Assembly (NCBI RefSeq): GCF_001190745.1
Contig: NZ_CP012196.1
Span: 682,001-746,000 of the forward strand
Length of the DNA stretch: 64,000 bases
Source of the DNA: Campylobacter gracilis
GTDB taxonomy: Bacteria; Campylobacterota; Campylobacteria; Campylobacterales; Campylobacteraceae
Direction of reading: 5' to 3'
In this document: one piece after another, positions 1 to 8,293 of the stretch
Numbering within the stretch: position 1 is the first letter of the stretch
Layout: the number at the start of each line of letters is the position of its first letter
Notes under the pieces: model-generated
Seen by the model: the letters and a program-made list of their open reading frames with translations, nothing else
What the model was told of the DNA's origin: nothing
The model's database searches: none
Made by a program: the position numbers and the translations under genes

Positions 1-1
1 T

Positions 2-1540
2 TTTGCCGCGCCTTCGATCTTTCAGACCGAAAAGGGAAGCAAGATAAACTTGGGTTTGGATCTGCAAGGCGGCCTACATATGCTTTTGGAAGTTCAAAGC
101 GACGAGGCGGTCGTTTCAAAGATCAAATCGATCGCTGCGAGCGTCAATTACGCCGCCAAGCGCGATGATCTGCTGATGGACGGGCTAAAATTGGAAGGTG
201 ATTCGTTCGAGTTTGAAATTTTAGACGCGGACGAGGCTTCTAAATTTGATGCAATTTTGCATAGTGCGGCAAGCGGATTAGACATTCAAAAATCTGGCGA
301 AAAATACCGCGTCACGCTAACGCCTGAGGAGGTCGAAGCGACTAAAAAGTACGCGATCGAACAGGCCGTAGAAACTATCCGAAACCGCTTGGATCAATTC
401 GGACTTGCGGAGCCGACGGTAGCAAAGCAGGGCGAGAGCTATATTTTGGTTGAGCTTCCTGGTGTCAAAAGTGCAGCGGATGAGCAGCGCGCCAAGGATC
501 TGATCGCCAAAGCGGCTCACTTGCAGCTTATGGCAGTGGACGACGTGCGCCAAGACCGCGCGCAGACTATCAGCGCAGCGGATGCTAGAGCTTACGGAGA
601 CGTGATCTACCCGGACGTTAAAAATCCGAATTACAAGTATCTCATAAACGAAATTCCGGTGCTTGATGGCGCGATGCTAGTTGATGCGAAGGTTGCTTTC
701 GATCAACACACCAATCAGCCGATCATAAATTTTACGCTGAATTCTCAAGGCGCTCAAATTTTTGGTGATTTTACTGGCAAAAATGTCGGTAAGCGCCTTG
801 CGATCGTGCTTGATGGCAAGGTTTACTCCGCGCCGCGCATAAACGAGCGTATCGGCGGCGGTAGCGGTCAGATCAGCGGCGGATTTAACGTCGAAGAGGC
901 GCACGACGTAGCGATCGCGCTTAGAAGCGGCGCGCTTTTGGCTCCGGTTAAAGTCTCAGAAACGCGCAGCATCGGTCCTAGCCTAGGACAAGATAGCATC
1001 GATAAAAGTATGGCAGCGCTTAGTCTTGCGGCGGTTGCAATTTTAATCTTTATGATTTTCTACTACGGCGTGGCGGGACTTTTTGCCGACATAGCGCTTG
1101 TAGTAAATATTTTATTTCTAATCGCTTGTATGGCGCTTTTTGGTGCAACATTAACGCTTCCTGGAATGGCGGGAATCGTGCTAACTATCGGAATGGCGGT
1201 GGATGCGAACGTTATCATTAATGAGCGCGTTAGAGAGGTGCTAAGGACGGGAGTTTCGATCCGACAAAGCATAAATAAAGGCTATGAAAATGCGATGAGC
1301 GCGATCGTGGATTCAAATATCACTACGCTAATTACTTCTGCTGCGCTTTATGCTTATGGCACGGGTCCGGTGAAGGGCTTTGCCGTCACGATGAGTATCG
1401 GTATCGTAGCGTCGATGATAACGGCGATTTTGGGCACTCATGGAATGTTTGAGTTAGTAATGGATAAGATGGAAAAGAGCAAAAATACCGCGCTTTGGCT
1501 CGGTTATAAAGTAAGAGGAGGCGCAAATGCAAGTGTTTGA
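2..1540 (+). CDS. secD: Protein translocase subunit SecD, 5' end outside window
   Basis: SecD is an inner-membrane, RND-like accessory subunit of the Sec translocase that uses the proton motive force to help pull preproteins into the periplasm. The frame is open from the first bases, and residues upstream of the first possible TTG (position 50) already match SecD, so the gene starts before the window. Visible are the early GLDLQGG motif, the large periplasmic region with LPGVKS, the LDGKVYSAP stretch, and a C-terminal block of about six membrane helices carrying GMAVDANVIINERVRE, the conserved SecD/SecF helix-4 signature. It overlaps secF by 14 bases, which suggests translational coupling. 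Identification is very secure. Confidence 0.97.
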   Translation, partial: FAAPSIFQTEKGSKINLGLDLQGGLHMLLEVQSDEAVVSKIKSIAASVNYAAKRDDLLMDGLKLEGDSFEFEILDADEASKFDAILHSAASGLDIQKSGEKYRVTLTPEEVEATKKYAIEQAVETIRNRLDQFGLAEPTVAKQGESYILVELPGVKSAADEQRAKDLIAKAAHLQLMAVDDVRQDRAQTISAADARAYGDVIYPDVKNPNYKYLINEIPVLDGAMLVDAKVAFDQHTNQPIINFTLNSQGAQIFGDFTGKNVGKRLAIVLDGKVYSAPRINERIGGGSGQISGGFNVEEAHDVAIALRSGALLAPVKVSETRSIGPSLGQDSIDKSMAALSLAAVAILIFMIFYYGVAGLFADIALVVNILFLIACMALFGATLTLPGMAGIVLTIGMAVDANVIINERVREVLRTGVSIRQSINKGYENAMSAIVDSNITTLITSAALYAYGTGPVKGFAVTMSIGIVASMITAILGTHGMFELVMDKMEKSKNTALWLGYKVRGGANASV

Positions 1541-2495
1541 TAAGGGCAAAATTTATGATTTTATGAAATTTAGATATTTTACCTTTACGCTTTCTGCAGT
1601 TTTGATAATAGGCTCTATTGCGCTGTTTTTCATTAAAGGTGTCAGCTACGGCATCGATTTTAGCGGCGGTACGCTCATTCAGGTTAAATACGACGTCAAA
1701 GCACCGCTTGATGAGATCAGAAAGCGCTTCGAAGCAGCAAATTTAGGTAATATCAACGTTACGGAATTTGGTAGCGATCAAGAAGTCACGATTAGATATT
1801 CAGGCGCTGCGAGTGAACTGGGTGATAATCCAGCTTTAGCGGCGCAAAAAATTTTGCAAGGCAGCGGAAACTTCGACATTCGCAAGGTCGATATCGTAGG
1901 TCCTAAAGTCGGCGAGGAGCTTCGCACAAACGGAATTTTAGCGGTATGTGTGTCGTTTGCGCTCATTTTGGTTTATATCACCCTGCGGTTTGAATGGAGA
2001 TTTGCGGTCGCCGCAGTGCTATCGGATCTGCACGACGTCGTAGTTGCCGTAGGTGCGATGATTTTAGCCGGCGTGGATTTCAACCTTGAAATTTTAGCTG
2101 CGCTTCTAACTATAATGGGCTATTCGCTAAACGATACCATCGTTGTTTTCGATAGAATTCGAGAGGGTGTAAAAGATAGTAAATCGATTAAGCTTGACGA
2201 GGTTATAAACGAATCGATCTCTCACACGCTATCGCGCACGCTGCTTACTTCGCTTACGACTCTCATCGTCATTGTGATTTTATTCGTCTGGGGCGGCGAG
2301 ATGATCCACGGCTTTAGCTTCGTGATGCTAATAGGCGTCGTAGCAGGAACTTTCAGCTCTGTATTTGTAGCTGCTCCGATGCTGATTTTGTTTAAATTTA
2401 ATGTCGAGAAATACCGCGCGTTTTTAGCCGAAAAACAGCGCCGTATCAAAGAGAAAGAAAAGAATCGCGCCATGTATGAAAAAGGCACGGTGTAA
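1527..2495 (+). CDS. secF: Protein translocase subunit SecF
   Basis: SecF is the partner of SecD in the SecDF-YajC complex of the inner membrane. The 322-residue protein has the usual architecture: one N-terminal helix, a short periplasmic domain opening with YGIDFSGG (about residues 41-48), then five more helices. The helix-4 signature SLNDTIVVFDRIREG lies at about residues 200-215. The ATG lies inside the end of secD, so the two are almost certainly co-translated. The highly charged C-terminal tail (EKQRRIKEKEK) is typical. No defects are seen. Confidence 0.97.
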   Translation: MQVFDKGKIYDFMKFRYFTFTLSAVLIIGSIALFFIKGVSYGIDFSGGTLIQVKYDVKAPLDEIRKRFEAANLGNINVTEFGSDQEVTIRYSGAASELGDNPALAAQKILQGSGNFDIRKVDIVGPKVGEELRTNGILAVCVSFALILVYITLRFEWRFAVAAVLSDLHDVVVAVGAMILAGVDFNLEILAALLTIMGYSLNDTIVVFDRIREGVKDSKSIKLDEVINESISHTLSRTLLTSLTTLIVIVILFVWGGEMIHGFSFVMLIGVVAGTFSSVFVAAPMLILFKFNVEKYRAFLAEKQRRIKEKEKNRAMYEKGTV

Positions 2496-2504
2496 GGATA
2501 GAAG

Positions 2505-2846
2505 ATGAACTGGGGAAGGGTAATTTACATATTTTTTGCGCTTATGAGTATGACTACGATAGGCGGGTTTTTGTATGAGAAGAATGAAATTTTACTTTTC
2601 ATAGCAACCAGCGTAAATGCGGTCTCGACGCTTTTGAAGGTAGGCGTGCGAAATATGCTAGCAGCCGAGCTTTTTGCAAGCTCGCTCGTAGCGGATCTGC
2701 ATCTCATACCGGCGTTCGTTTTGATTGTAGTAGCGCCGGGAGATCTATCGATCGTGACCTCGCTTGCCATCGGCGCGCTACTTGCAAACTTTTTCTCGCT
2801 AATTTTAATAGCGATCGAGTCGGCAAAAACTAAAGACGAATTCTAG
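2505..2846 (+). CDS. Small integral membrane protein between secF and leuS (DUF6394-like)
   Basis: A 113-residue protein, mostly hydrophobic, with about three or four predicted membrane helices and a short charged tail (SAKTKDEF). It has no catalytic motif that I can read. A gene of this size sits between secF and leuS in other campylobacters, and I believe the family is catalogued as DUF6394, though that label is from memory. It starts nine bases after secF with AGGA upstream and ends ten bases before leuS, so it belongs to the same operon. A role in export or membrane-protein insertion is only a guess from position. Confidence 0.8.
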   Translation: MNWGRVIYIFFALMSMTTIGGFLYEKNEILLFIATSVNAVSTLLKVGVRNMLAAELFASSLVADLHLIPAFVLIVVAPGDLSIVTSLAIGALLANFFSLILIAIESAKTKDEF

Positions 2847-2855
2847 GAGCGCAAA

Positions 2856-5303
2856 ATGCCTTACGATAGTAAAAGTATTGAGCTTAAATGGCAGAAAATT
2901 TGGGACGAAGAGGGAGTTTTCGAGCCTAAGGACGATTATAGCCTGCCTAAAAAATATATCCTTTCGATGTTTCCCTACCCAAGCGGCCGCATCCACATGG
3001 GGCACGTGCGAAACTACAGCATCGGCGACGCGCTGAGCCGCTACTACAGGCTTCGCGGATACAACGTGCTTCAGCCGATCGGCTTTGACAGCTTCGGCAT
3101 GCCTGCAGAAAACGCGGCGATCAAACATGGCATTCACCCTAAAACTTGGACCTACGAAAATATCGATTATATGAAAAACGAGCTGCACCGCCTGGGCTTT
3201 AGCTTTTCGGCTCGCCGTATGCTCGCTACCTCCGATCCGCTTTATACGCGCTGGGAGCAGGAATTTTTCATCAAACTTTTTGAAAAAGGACTCATCTACA
3301 GAAAAAGCGCCGTGGTAAACTGGTGCGAGCACGATCAGACAGTGCTTGCCAATGAGCAGGTCGAGGAGGGCAGGTGTTGGCGCTGCGGCAACGAGGTCGT
3401 GCAAAAGCAGATGCCTGGCTACTACCTAAAAATCACCGCCTACGCGCAGGAGCTTTTGGATTGCCTAAAACAGCTTGAGGGCAAGTGGCCCGCTCAGGTG
3501 CTTACGATGCAGGAAAACTGGATCGGACGCAGCGAGGGTTTGGAATTTAGCTTTAAATTTGACGAGCAAAGCAGCGCCAAACTTGGCGGCATCGAGGGCT
3601 TCAGGGTTTTTACGACGCGCCCCGATACGATCTACGGCATGAGCTACGCGGCACTTGCGCCGGAGCACGAGGTGGTAAAGAGGCTTTTGGATAATAATTT
3701 ACTAGGCGCCGAAGCTGCGGCGAAGGTGAGAGAAATTTTAAATCAAAGCCCGCGCGAGCGCCAAGCAAGCGATAAAGACGGCGTGAGCCTCGGAATCAGC
3801 GTGCTTCATCCGCTAAGCGGCAAAAAAATCCCCGTTTGGACCGCAAATTTCGTCCTAGCAGAATACGGCGGCGGCGCGGTCATGGCGGTGCCTGCGCACG
3901 ATGAGAGAGACTTCGAGTTCGCGAAGAAATTTAACCTGCCGATCATTCAAAGCATCGCTCCAAAAAGCGGCGATTACGACGCTAGCAAAGCCTACGTAGA
4001 GAGCGGAGTTTTGATAAATTCCGCGGAATTTAGCGGTATGGATAGCGAAAAAGCAAAAAGCGCCGTCATTTCAAAATTTGAGGAGCTAGGGCTCGGACGC
4101 CGCGTGGTAAATTTTAAACTGCGCGATTGGGGAGTGAGCCGCCAGCGCTACTGGGGCGCGCCGATTCCGATGATCCACTGCCCAAAATGCGGGCTGGTAA
4201 GCGAGGAAATTTCAAATCTGCCCGTAGAGCTTCCGCAGGATGTCAAGATCACCGGCAAAGGCAATCCGCTCGACGCGCATCCTAGCTGGAAGTTTTGCAA
4301 ATGCCCTAAATGCGGCGGCGACGGGGTACGCGAGACCGACACGCTCGACACCTTTTTTGAAAGCTCGTGGTATTTCGCGCGCTATGCAAGCGACGAGCGA
4401 ACGTGGCAGCAGCGGGCGTTTGACGAGCAAAGCGTGAACTACTGGATGAACGTCGATCAGTATATCGGCGGCATCGAGCACGCGATCTTGCACCTTTTAT
4501 ACGCGAGATTTTTCCAAAAGGCTCTTCGCGACATAGGCTATCTGCGCGATAGCGAGCCGTTTGAGCGGCTGCTAACTCAGGGTATGGTGCTAAAAGATGG
4601 CGCAAAGATGAGTAAAAGCAAAGGAAACACCGTCGATCCGGATGATATCATCGAGACCTATGGCGCCGATACGGCGAGACTTTTTATGCTTTTTGCCGCG
4701 CCTCCTCAAAAAGAGCTTGAGTGGAATGACAGCGCGGTAGAGGGCGCGTATAAATTTCTTAGCCGCCTCTACGATCGCGCCGAAAATGCCTACGCTACTG
4801 ATAAAATTCCTCAGATCGATCACGCTGCTTTAAATAAAGAGGAAAAATACGCCCGCCTTAAAGTCTACGAGGCGCTTAAGAAATCACAGCAGGTTTATGA
4901 GAGCAGCTTTGCTTTCAATACCCTAATCGCTGCGTGTATGGAGGCGCTAAACGCGCTAAATGCGCAGAGTAACAAAGACGTATTCACCGAGGGCTACTTC
5001 GTGATCTTGTGCCTGCTCGAGCCTATTGTGCCGCACATCTGCGCCGAGCTTAGCGAGCGGCTGTTTAAGAGGCAGAATTTCGGCGAGCTGCGAGTTTGCG
5101 AAGAGGTCTTTGAGAGCGATACGATCAAGCTTGCCGTCACGATTAACGGCAAAAAGCGCGCCGAGTTTGAAGCGGGCGCAAGCCTAAGCGAGGGCGAAAT
5201 TTTAAGCCTTGCGAAGCAGAACTGCGCCAAATGGTTAGAGGGCAAGAGCATCGTAAAAGAAATTTATGTCAAAAACAAGCTTGTAAATTTGGTGATAAAG
5301 TAG
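2856..5303 (+). CDS. leuS: Leucyl-tRNA synthetase
   Basis: Class I aminoacyl-tRNA synthetase that charges tRNA-Leu in the cytoplasm. The 815-residue length is normal for bacterial LeuRS. The HIGH-type motif reads HMGH (about residues 47-50) in [11 protein letters not shown]. The KMSKS motif is intact at about residues 584-588. The CP1 editing domain lies between them and contains the TTRPDT threonine-rich motif. A zinc-type Cys cluster (CEH...CWRCG) lies before it, and another CPKCG pair comes later. The start has AGGAG eight bases upstream. It is part of the secDF operon and nothing is unusual. Confidence 0.98.
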   Translation: MPYDSKSIELKWQKIWDEEGVFEPKDDYSLPKKYILSMFPYPSGRIHMGHVRNYSIGDALSRYYRLRGYNVLQPIGFDSFGMPAENAAIKHGIHPKTWTYENIDYMKNELHRLGFSFSARRMLATSDPLYTRWEQEFFIKLFEKGLIYRKSAVVNWCEHDQTVLANEQVEEGRCWRCGNEVVQKQMPGYYLKITAYAQELLDCLKQLEGKWPAQVLTMQENWIGRSEGLEFSFKFDEQSSAKLGGIEGFRVFTTRPDTIYGMSYAALAPEHEVVKRLLDNNLLGAEAAAKVREILNQSPRERQASDKDGVSLGISVLHPLSGKKIPVWTANFVLAEYGGGAVMAVPAHDERDFEFAKKFNLPIIQSIAPKSGDYDASKAYVESGVLINSAEFSGMDSEKAKSAVISKFEELGLGRRVVNFKLRDWGVSRQRYWGAPIPMIHCPKCGLVSEEISNLPVELPQDVKITGKGNPLDAHPSWKFCKCPKCGGDGVRETDTLDTFFESSWYFARYASDERTWQQRAFDEQSVNYWMNVDQYIGGIEHAILHLLYARFFQKALRDIGYLRDSEPFERLLTQGMVLKDGAKMSKSKGNTVDPDDIIETYGADTARLFMLFAAPPQKELEWNDSAVEGAYKFLSRLYDRAENAYATDKIPQIDHAALNKEEKYARLKVYEALKKSQQVYESSFAFNTLIAACMEALNALNAQSNKDVFTEGYFVILCLLEPIVPHICAELSERLFKRQNFGELRVCEEVFESDTIKLAVTINGKKRAEFEAGASLSEGEILSLAKQNCAKWLEGKSIVKEIYVKNKLVNLVIK

Positions 5304-5309
5304 GCAAAG

Positions 5310-5849
5310 ATGAGAAAAGCTTTAACCGTTTTTTGTTTGATTTTTTTAATCGGCTGCGGCTACAAACCCGTTTCAAGGATTGCAAAAGAGACGATGAGCG
5401 GAAGTGTATTTGTGGATGTGATGATGAGCAAGACCGATCCGCAAAACACCGTCGCGATCAAAGACGCGATCAGGCAGGGTATAGTCCAGCGCCTAGGGAT
5501 GAGCCTTTCGGATAAAAACTCGGCGCAGACGATTGTAGTAGCAAGCATAAAAAGCCTAAGCTTTAGCGAGCTTTCATACGATCAGTTCGGCTATGTCACT
5601 AGCTACCGCGCAAATCTCATCGTAAATTTTAGCACCAAGCTTAAAAACGGCGAGGTTTTCAGCAAGGATTGCGTGGGCGATTACGATTTTAAAGTTAGCC
5701 GCCTAGTCAAAAATAGCTACGATACGAGCTCGATCATTAGCGATAAGGACCGCTACAAGGCGATCGAAAATGCCTCCGCGCAGGCGTTTGACGAGTTTAT
5801 TTCGGCGCTTGCGATTAGGGGATTCAGACTTGAGCGGGCGCAGCATTAA
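5310..5849 (+). CDS. lptE: LptE-like LPS-assembly outer-membrane lipoprotein
   Basis: A 179-residue lipoprotein with signal peptide and lipobox LIGC, giving a lipidated Cys at residue 16. The remainder is a small mixed alpha/beta domain. Its position between leuS and folC matches the Campylobacter gene usually annotated as LPS-assembly lipoprotein LptE, the partner of LptD in inserting lipooligosaccharide into the outer membrane. The primary sequence of LptE is weakly conserved, so the name depends on context plus the lipobox. It begins six bases after leuS, and folC probably begins inside its 3' end. Confidence 0.7.
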   Translation: MRKALTVFCLIFLIGCGYKPVSRIAKETMSGSVFVDVMMSKTDPQNTVAIKDAIRQGIVQRLGMSLSDKNSAQTIVVASIKSLSFSELSYDQFGYVTSYRANLIVNFSTKLKNGEVFSKDCVGDYDFKVSRLVKNSYDTSSIISDKDRYKAIENASAQAFDEFISALAIRGFRLERAQH

Positions 5850-7407
5850 AGAATTTTTGCAAAATCGCCCGATTTATTACAAAAAAATCGACTATGAGCG
5901 CTTCCCGCGGGCGTATGCCGCCATTAAAGATAAAATTCCGCTTAAAAACGTCATTCAGATCATCGGCACCAATGGCAAGGGCAGCACCGGGCGGTTTTTG
6001 GCTAACGCGATCGCCGCAGCGGGCTTTAGCGTCGGGCACTACACCAGCCCGCACGTTTTTAAGCTCAACGAGCGCATCTATCTAGGCGGACGCATCGCGC
6101 AAAGCCCTGTTTTTGCGTTAAATTCAGGCGCTTCAAATTTTAAAAACGAGCAAAATTCCGCTTCGGCGTCAAATTTTACGGAAAAACAAAATTCCGCAAA
6201 GATGCAAAATTTTGCGAATAGAGAGAATTCCGCCTCACAAATTTCTATTTCTAATTTGCAAAATTCCGCCACGCAGAATTTACATAGCGAGCAGAATTCC
6301 GCCCTGCAAAGTTTCGTTTCTACCACACGAAATTTTTGTAGCGAGCATAATTTCATCGCGCGAAATTCGATCGATACGCAAAATTATGCTTCTACACAAA
6401 ATTTATGGAATTCGCAAGATCTCAAATCGCCGTCTGAGCAAAATTTTAAATCCGCTCAAAGCTCGCTTCCCATTTCGCTAGGTCGTGATGCTACGGATGA
6501 GGAGCTTGATTTCGCGCATGAGTTTTTGCAAGAGAGCTTGCCTGCGGAGTTTAAAGATAGCCTGTCGTATTTCGAGTATCTCACGCTTGCGGCGGCAGTG
6601 ATCTTTAAAGATTGCGATTACTGCGTGATCGAGGCTGGGATGGGCGGCGAGTTTGACGCTACGTCGAGCTTCGGGCGCACGCTGTCGCTTTTTACACCGA
6701 TCGGCACCGATCATTTGGGCATGCTAGGACAAAATCTAGAGCAGATCGCCCACACTAAGCTCATTACGATGGATAAGGAAGCGATTTTAAGCGACGAGAT
6801 GAGCGAGGTTCCGCTTCGTATCGCGCAGCAGATCGCAGAGCAAAAAGGAACTCATTTGAGGTTTGCAACAGAGCTTTTAAGCAAGAGCGAGCAAGCGCAG
6901 ATCGCGGAGTTTTGCGCGCACAATAATCTGCCTAAATTTCAAATTTCAAATTTAGCCCTAGCGCTTGCCGCGATGAAATTTTTAAATTTGAAATTTGAAA
7001 TTTCACAGCTGCCGCCTCTAAATTTACGCGGCAGGATGGAAGTTTTGGCGCCAAATTTACGCGTGGATGTCGGACACAACGAGCTTGCGGCACAGCAAGT
7101 CGCCCGCGAAATTACCGAAATCTACGGAGGCAAAAAGATCGTGCTGATTTATAACGCCTTTGCCGATAAAGACGTAGCCGCGGTGCTACGGACTTTAGCA
7201 CCCGTGGTAGAGCGCGTGGAGATCTTTAACTACGAGGTTGCGGATCGCGAAATGGCAGCAGAGGCGATAACCCGTGCGCTTGACGCGCTTAAAATTCCGC
7301 ATTCGCCGTTTCGCGGCGAGCTTAGAGCGGACGAGGAGTATTTGGTTTTCGGCTCGTTTCATTTGGTAGAAAATTTCATTTTATGGCTTGAGGCACGCCG
7401 TGGCTAA
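5830..7407 (+). CDS. folC: Folylpolyglutamate/dihydrofolate synthase with a 12-residue tandem-repeat insertion
   Basis: FolC ligates glutamate to dihydropteroate and folates (Mur-ligase fold, cytoplasm). I chose the TTG at 5830, preceded by AGGGG and giving MSGRSIKEFLQNRP; the frame stays open back to 5770, but that would overlap the lipoprotein gene by 80 bases. The P-loop is GTNGKGST (about residues 41-48), and SYFEYLTLAA, EAGMGGEFDAT and TPIGTDHLG follow. The protein is about 525 residues against roughly 400 in relatives. The excess is a low-complexity block at about residues 93-215, built from units of the type QNSAxxxNFxxx, placed between the conserved GGRI and DEELDFAHEFL segments. All catalytic segments remain, so the enzyme is probably active. 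Confidence 0.93.
   Translation: MSGRSIKEFLQNRPIYYKKIDYERFPRAYAAIKDKIPLKNVIQIIGTNGKGSTGRFLANAIAAAGFSVGHYTSPHVFKLNERIYLGGRIAQSPVFALNSGASNFKNEQNSASASNFTEKQNSAKMQNFANRENSASQISISNLQNSATQNLHSEQNSALQSFVSTTRNFCSEHNFIARNSIDTQNYASTQNLWNSQDLKSPSEQNFKSAQSSLPISLGRDATDEELDFAHEFLQESLPAEFKDSLSYFEYLTLAAAVIFKDCDYCVIEAGMGGEFDATSSFGRTLSLFTPIGTDHLGMLGQNLEQIAHTKLITMDKEAILSDEMSEVPLRIAQQIAEQKGTHLRFATELLSKSEQAQIAEFCAHNNLPKFQISNLALALAAMKFLNLKFEISQLPPLNLRGRMEVLAPNLRVDVGHNELAAQQVAREITEIYGGKKIVLIYNAFADKDVAAVLRTLAPVVERVEIFNYEVADREMAAEAITRALDALKIPHSPFRGELRADEEYLVFGSFHLVENFILWLEARRG
6110..6470 (+). repeat. Degenerate 36-bp tandem repeat inside folC
   Basis: The core AAAATTCCGC (or AGAATTCCGC) begins at 6152, 6188, 6224, 6260 and 6293, giving steps of 36, 36, 36 and 33 bases, with an AAATTT-type word roughly midway between cores. 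Translated, each unit is 12 residues of the form QNSAxxxNFxxx. More diverged units continue to about 6465 (RNFCSEHNF, TQNYASTQN, EQNFKSAQ). No stop or frame change occurs in the block. Confidence 0.88.
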
Positions 7408-8293
7408 AACTAAACTCACCCTAAGCGATCACTTTGGCACCAAGACGCTGTATTTTGGCGAAAATTTTAGATTTCAACTTAAAATTTTATCTGCGTTTTT
7501 CGTAATTTTTCTGCTCGTTCTGTTTTTTGCGATATTTAAACTCGCGAGCGACCGATCAAATTTAAAGGAGCTAAACAAAACCCTCTACGCCGAAAATCTC
7601 GCGCTTAAAGAGCAAAATATCGCGCTTGAGGGCAAAAATGAGGAGGTGCTTGCCAAGCTGGACGGACGCGAAGACGATGGAGGCGGGCTGGATAGTGATA
7701 TCCAGGTAATGCTCGCGATGAACGAGATGAAAAAGGAGCGCAAAAAGGGCTCCGGCGCGCATATCGCAGCTAGCGAAAAAACGGCGAGCGCGATTCTTAG
7801 CGCTGTACCTAACGGACTTCCGATGCAGTATCGTGGCGTCACTAGCCCTTTTGGGATGCGCACTCATCCAATCAGCGGCGTTATGAGGATGCACCACGGC
7901 ATCGACTTGCGAGCAAGCGAGGGCACTCCGGTGTTTGCGACAGCAGAGGGCTTTGTGCAGTTTGCAGGCGGCAGTGGTAGCGGATATGGAATTTTAGTGA
8001 TTCTATCGCACAATTACGGTTTTGAGACCCGCTACGGCCACCTTAGCTCCGCGGTCGTAACGCCCGGTTCTTGGGTTAAAAAGGGCGATCTTATCGGCTA
8101 TAGCGGCAACACCGGCTACAGCACCGGCCCACACCTGCATTACGAAGTTAGGTTTTTGGCTCAAAGCGTCGATCCTGCAAATTTTATGAGCTGGAACGCG
8201 CAGAATTTCAAAAATATCTCGACCTTGGAGCCTAACGTATCGTGGCAGGAGATCGCAAATGTCGTGCAGCACCAGATCGAAAGGTTTAAATAA
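7400..8293 (+). CDS. Membrane-anchored M23 family metallopeptidase (peptidoglycan endopeptidase)
   Basis: A zinc D,D-endopeptidase expected to cut peptidoglycan cross-links in the periplasm; relatives in Campylobacter and Helicobacter (Pgp/Csd proteins) set helical cell shape. The GTG at 7400, with GAGG upstream, gives MAKTKLTLSDHFG; a TTG four codons earlier is possible. One membrane helix lies near residues 28-50, followed by a short coiled coil (LKELNKTLYAENLALKEQN). The LytM domain has HHGID (zinc His and Asp, about residues 164-168) and HLHYE (about 243-247). The start overlaps folC by eight bases, and the TAATG junction couples it to mfd. Confidence 0.9.
   Translation: MAKTKLTLSDHFGTKTLYFGENFRFQLKILSAFFVIFLLVLFFAIFKLASDRSNLKELNKTLYAENLALKEQNIALEGKNEEVLAKLDGREDDGGGLDSDIQVMLAMNEMKKERKKGSGAHIAASEKTASAILSAVPNGLPMQYRGVTSPFGMRTHPISGVMRMHHGIDLRASEGTPVFATAEGFVQFAGGSGSGYGILVILSHNYGFETRYGHLSSAVVTPGSWVKKGDLIGYSGNTGYSTGPHLHYEVRFLAQSVDPANFMSWNAQNFKNISTLEPNVSWQEIANVVQHQIERFK

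Noticed and set aside
4212-4605. Overlapping ORFs on both strands within leuS
   Set aside because: They are shadows of a GC-rich stretch in a fully conserved leuS; no RBS or family pattern.
5770-5829. Upstream start for folC
   Set aside because: It would overlap the lipoprotein gene by 80 bases with an arginine-rich leader; the TTG at 5830 has an AGGGG and starts the conserved region.
6078-6356. Minus-strand frame with periodic AEFC/KFC words opposite folC
   Set aside because: It is the antisense reading of the folC repeat. It has no independent start signal, and the plus-strand frame carries the conserved FolC motifs on both sides.
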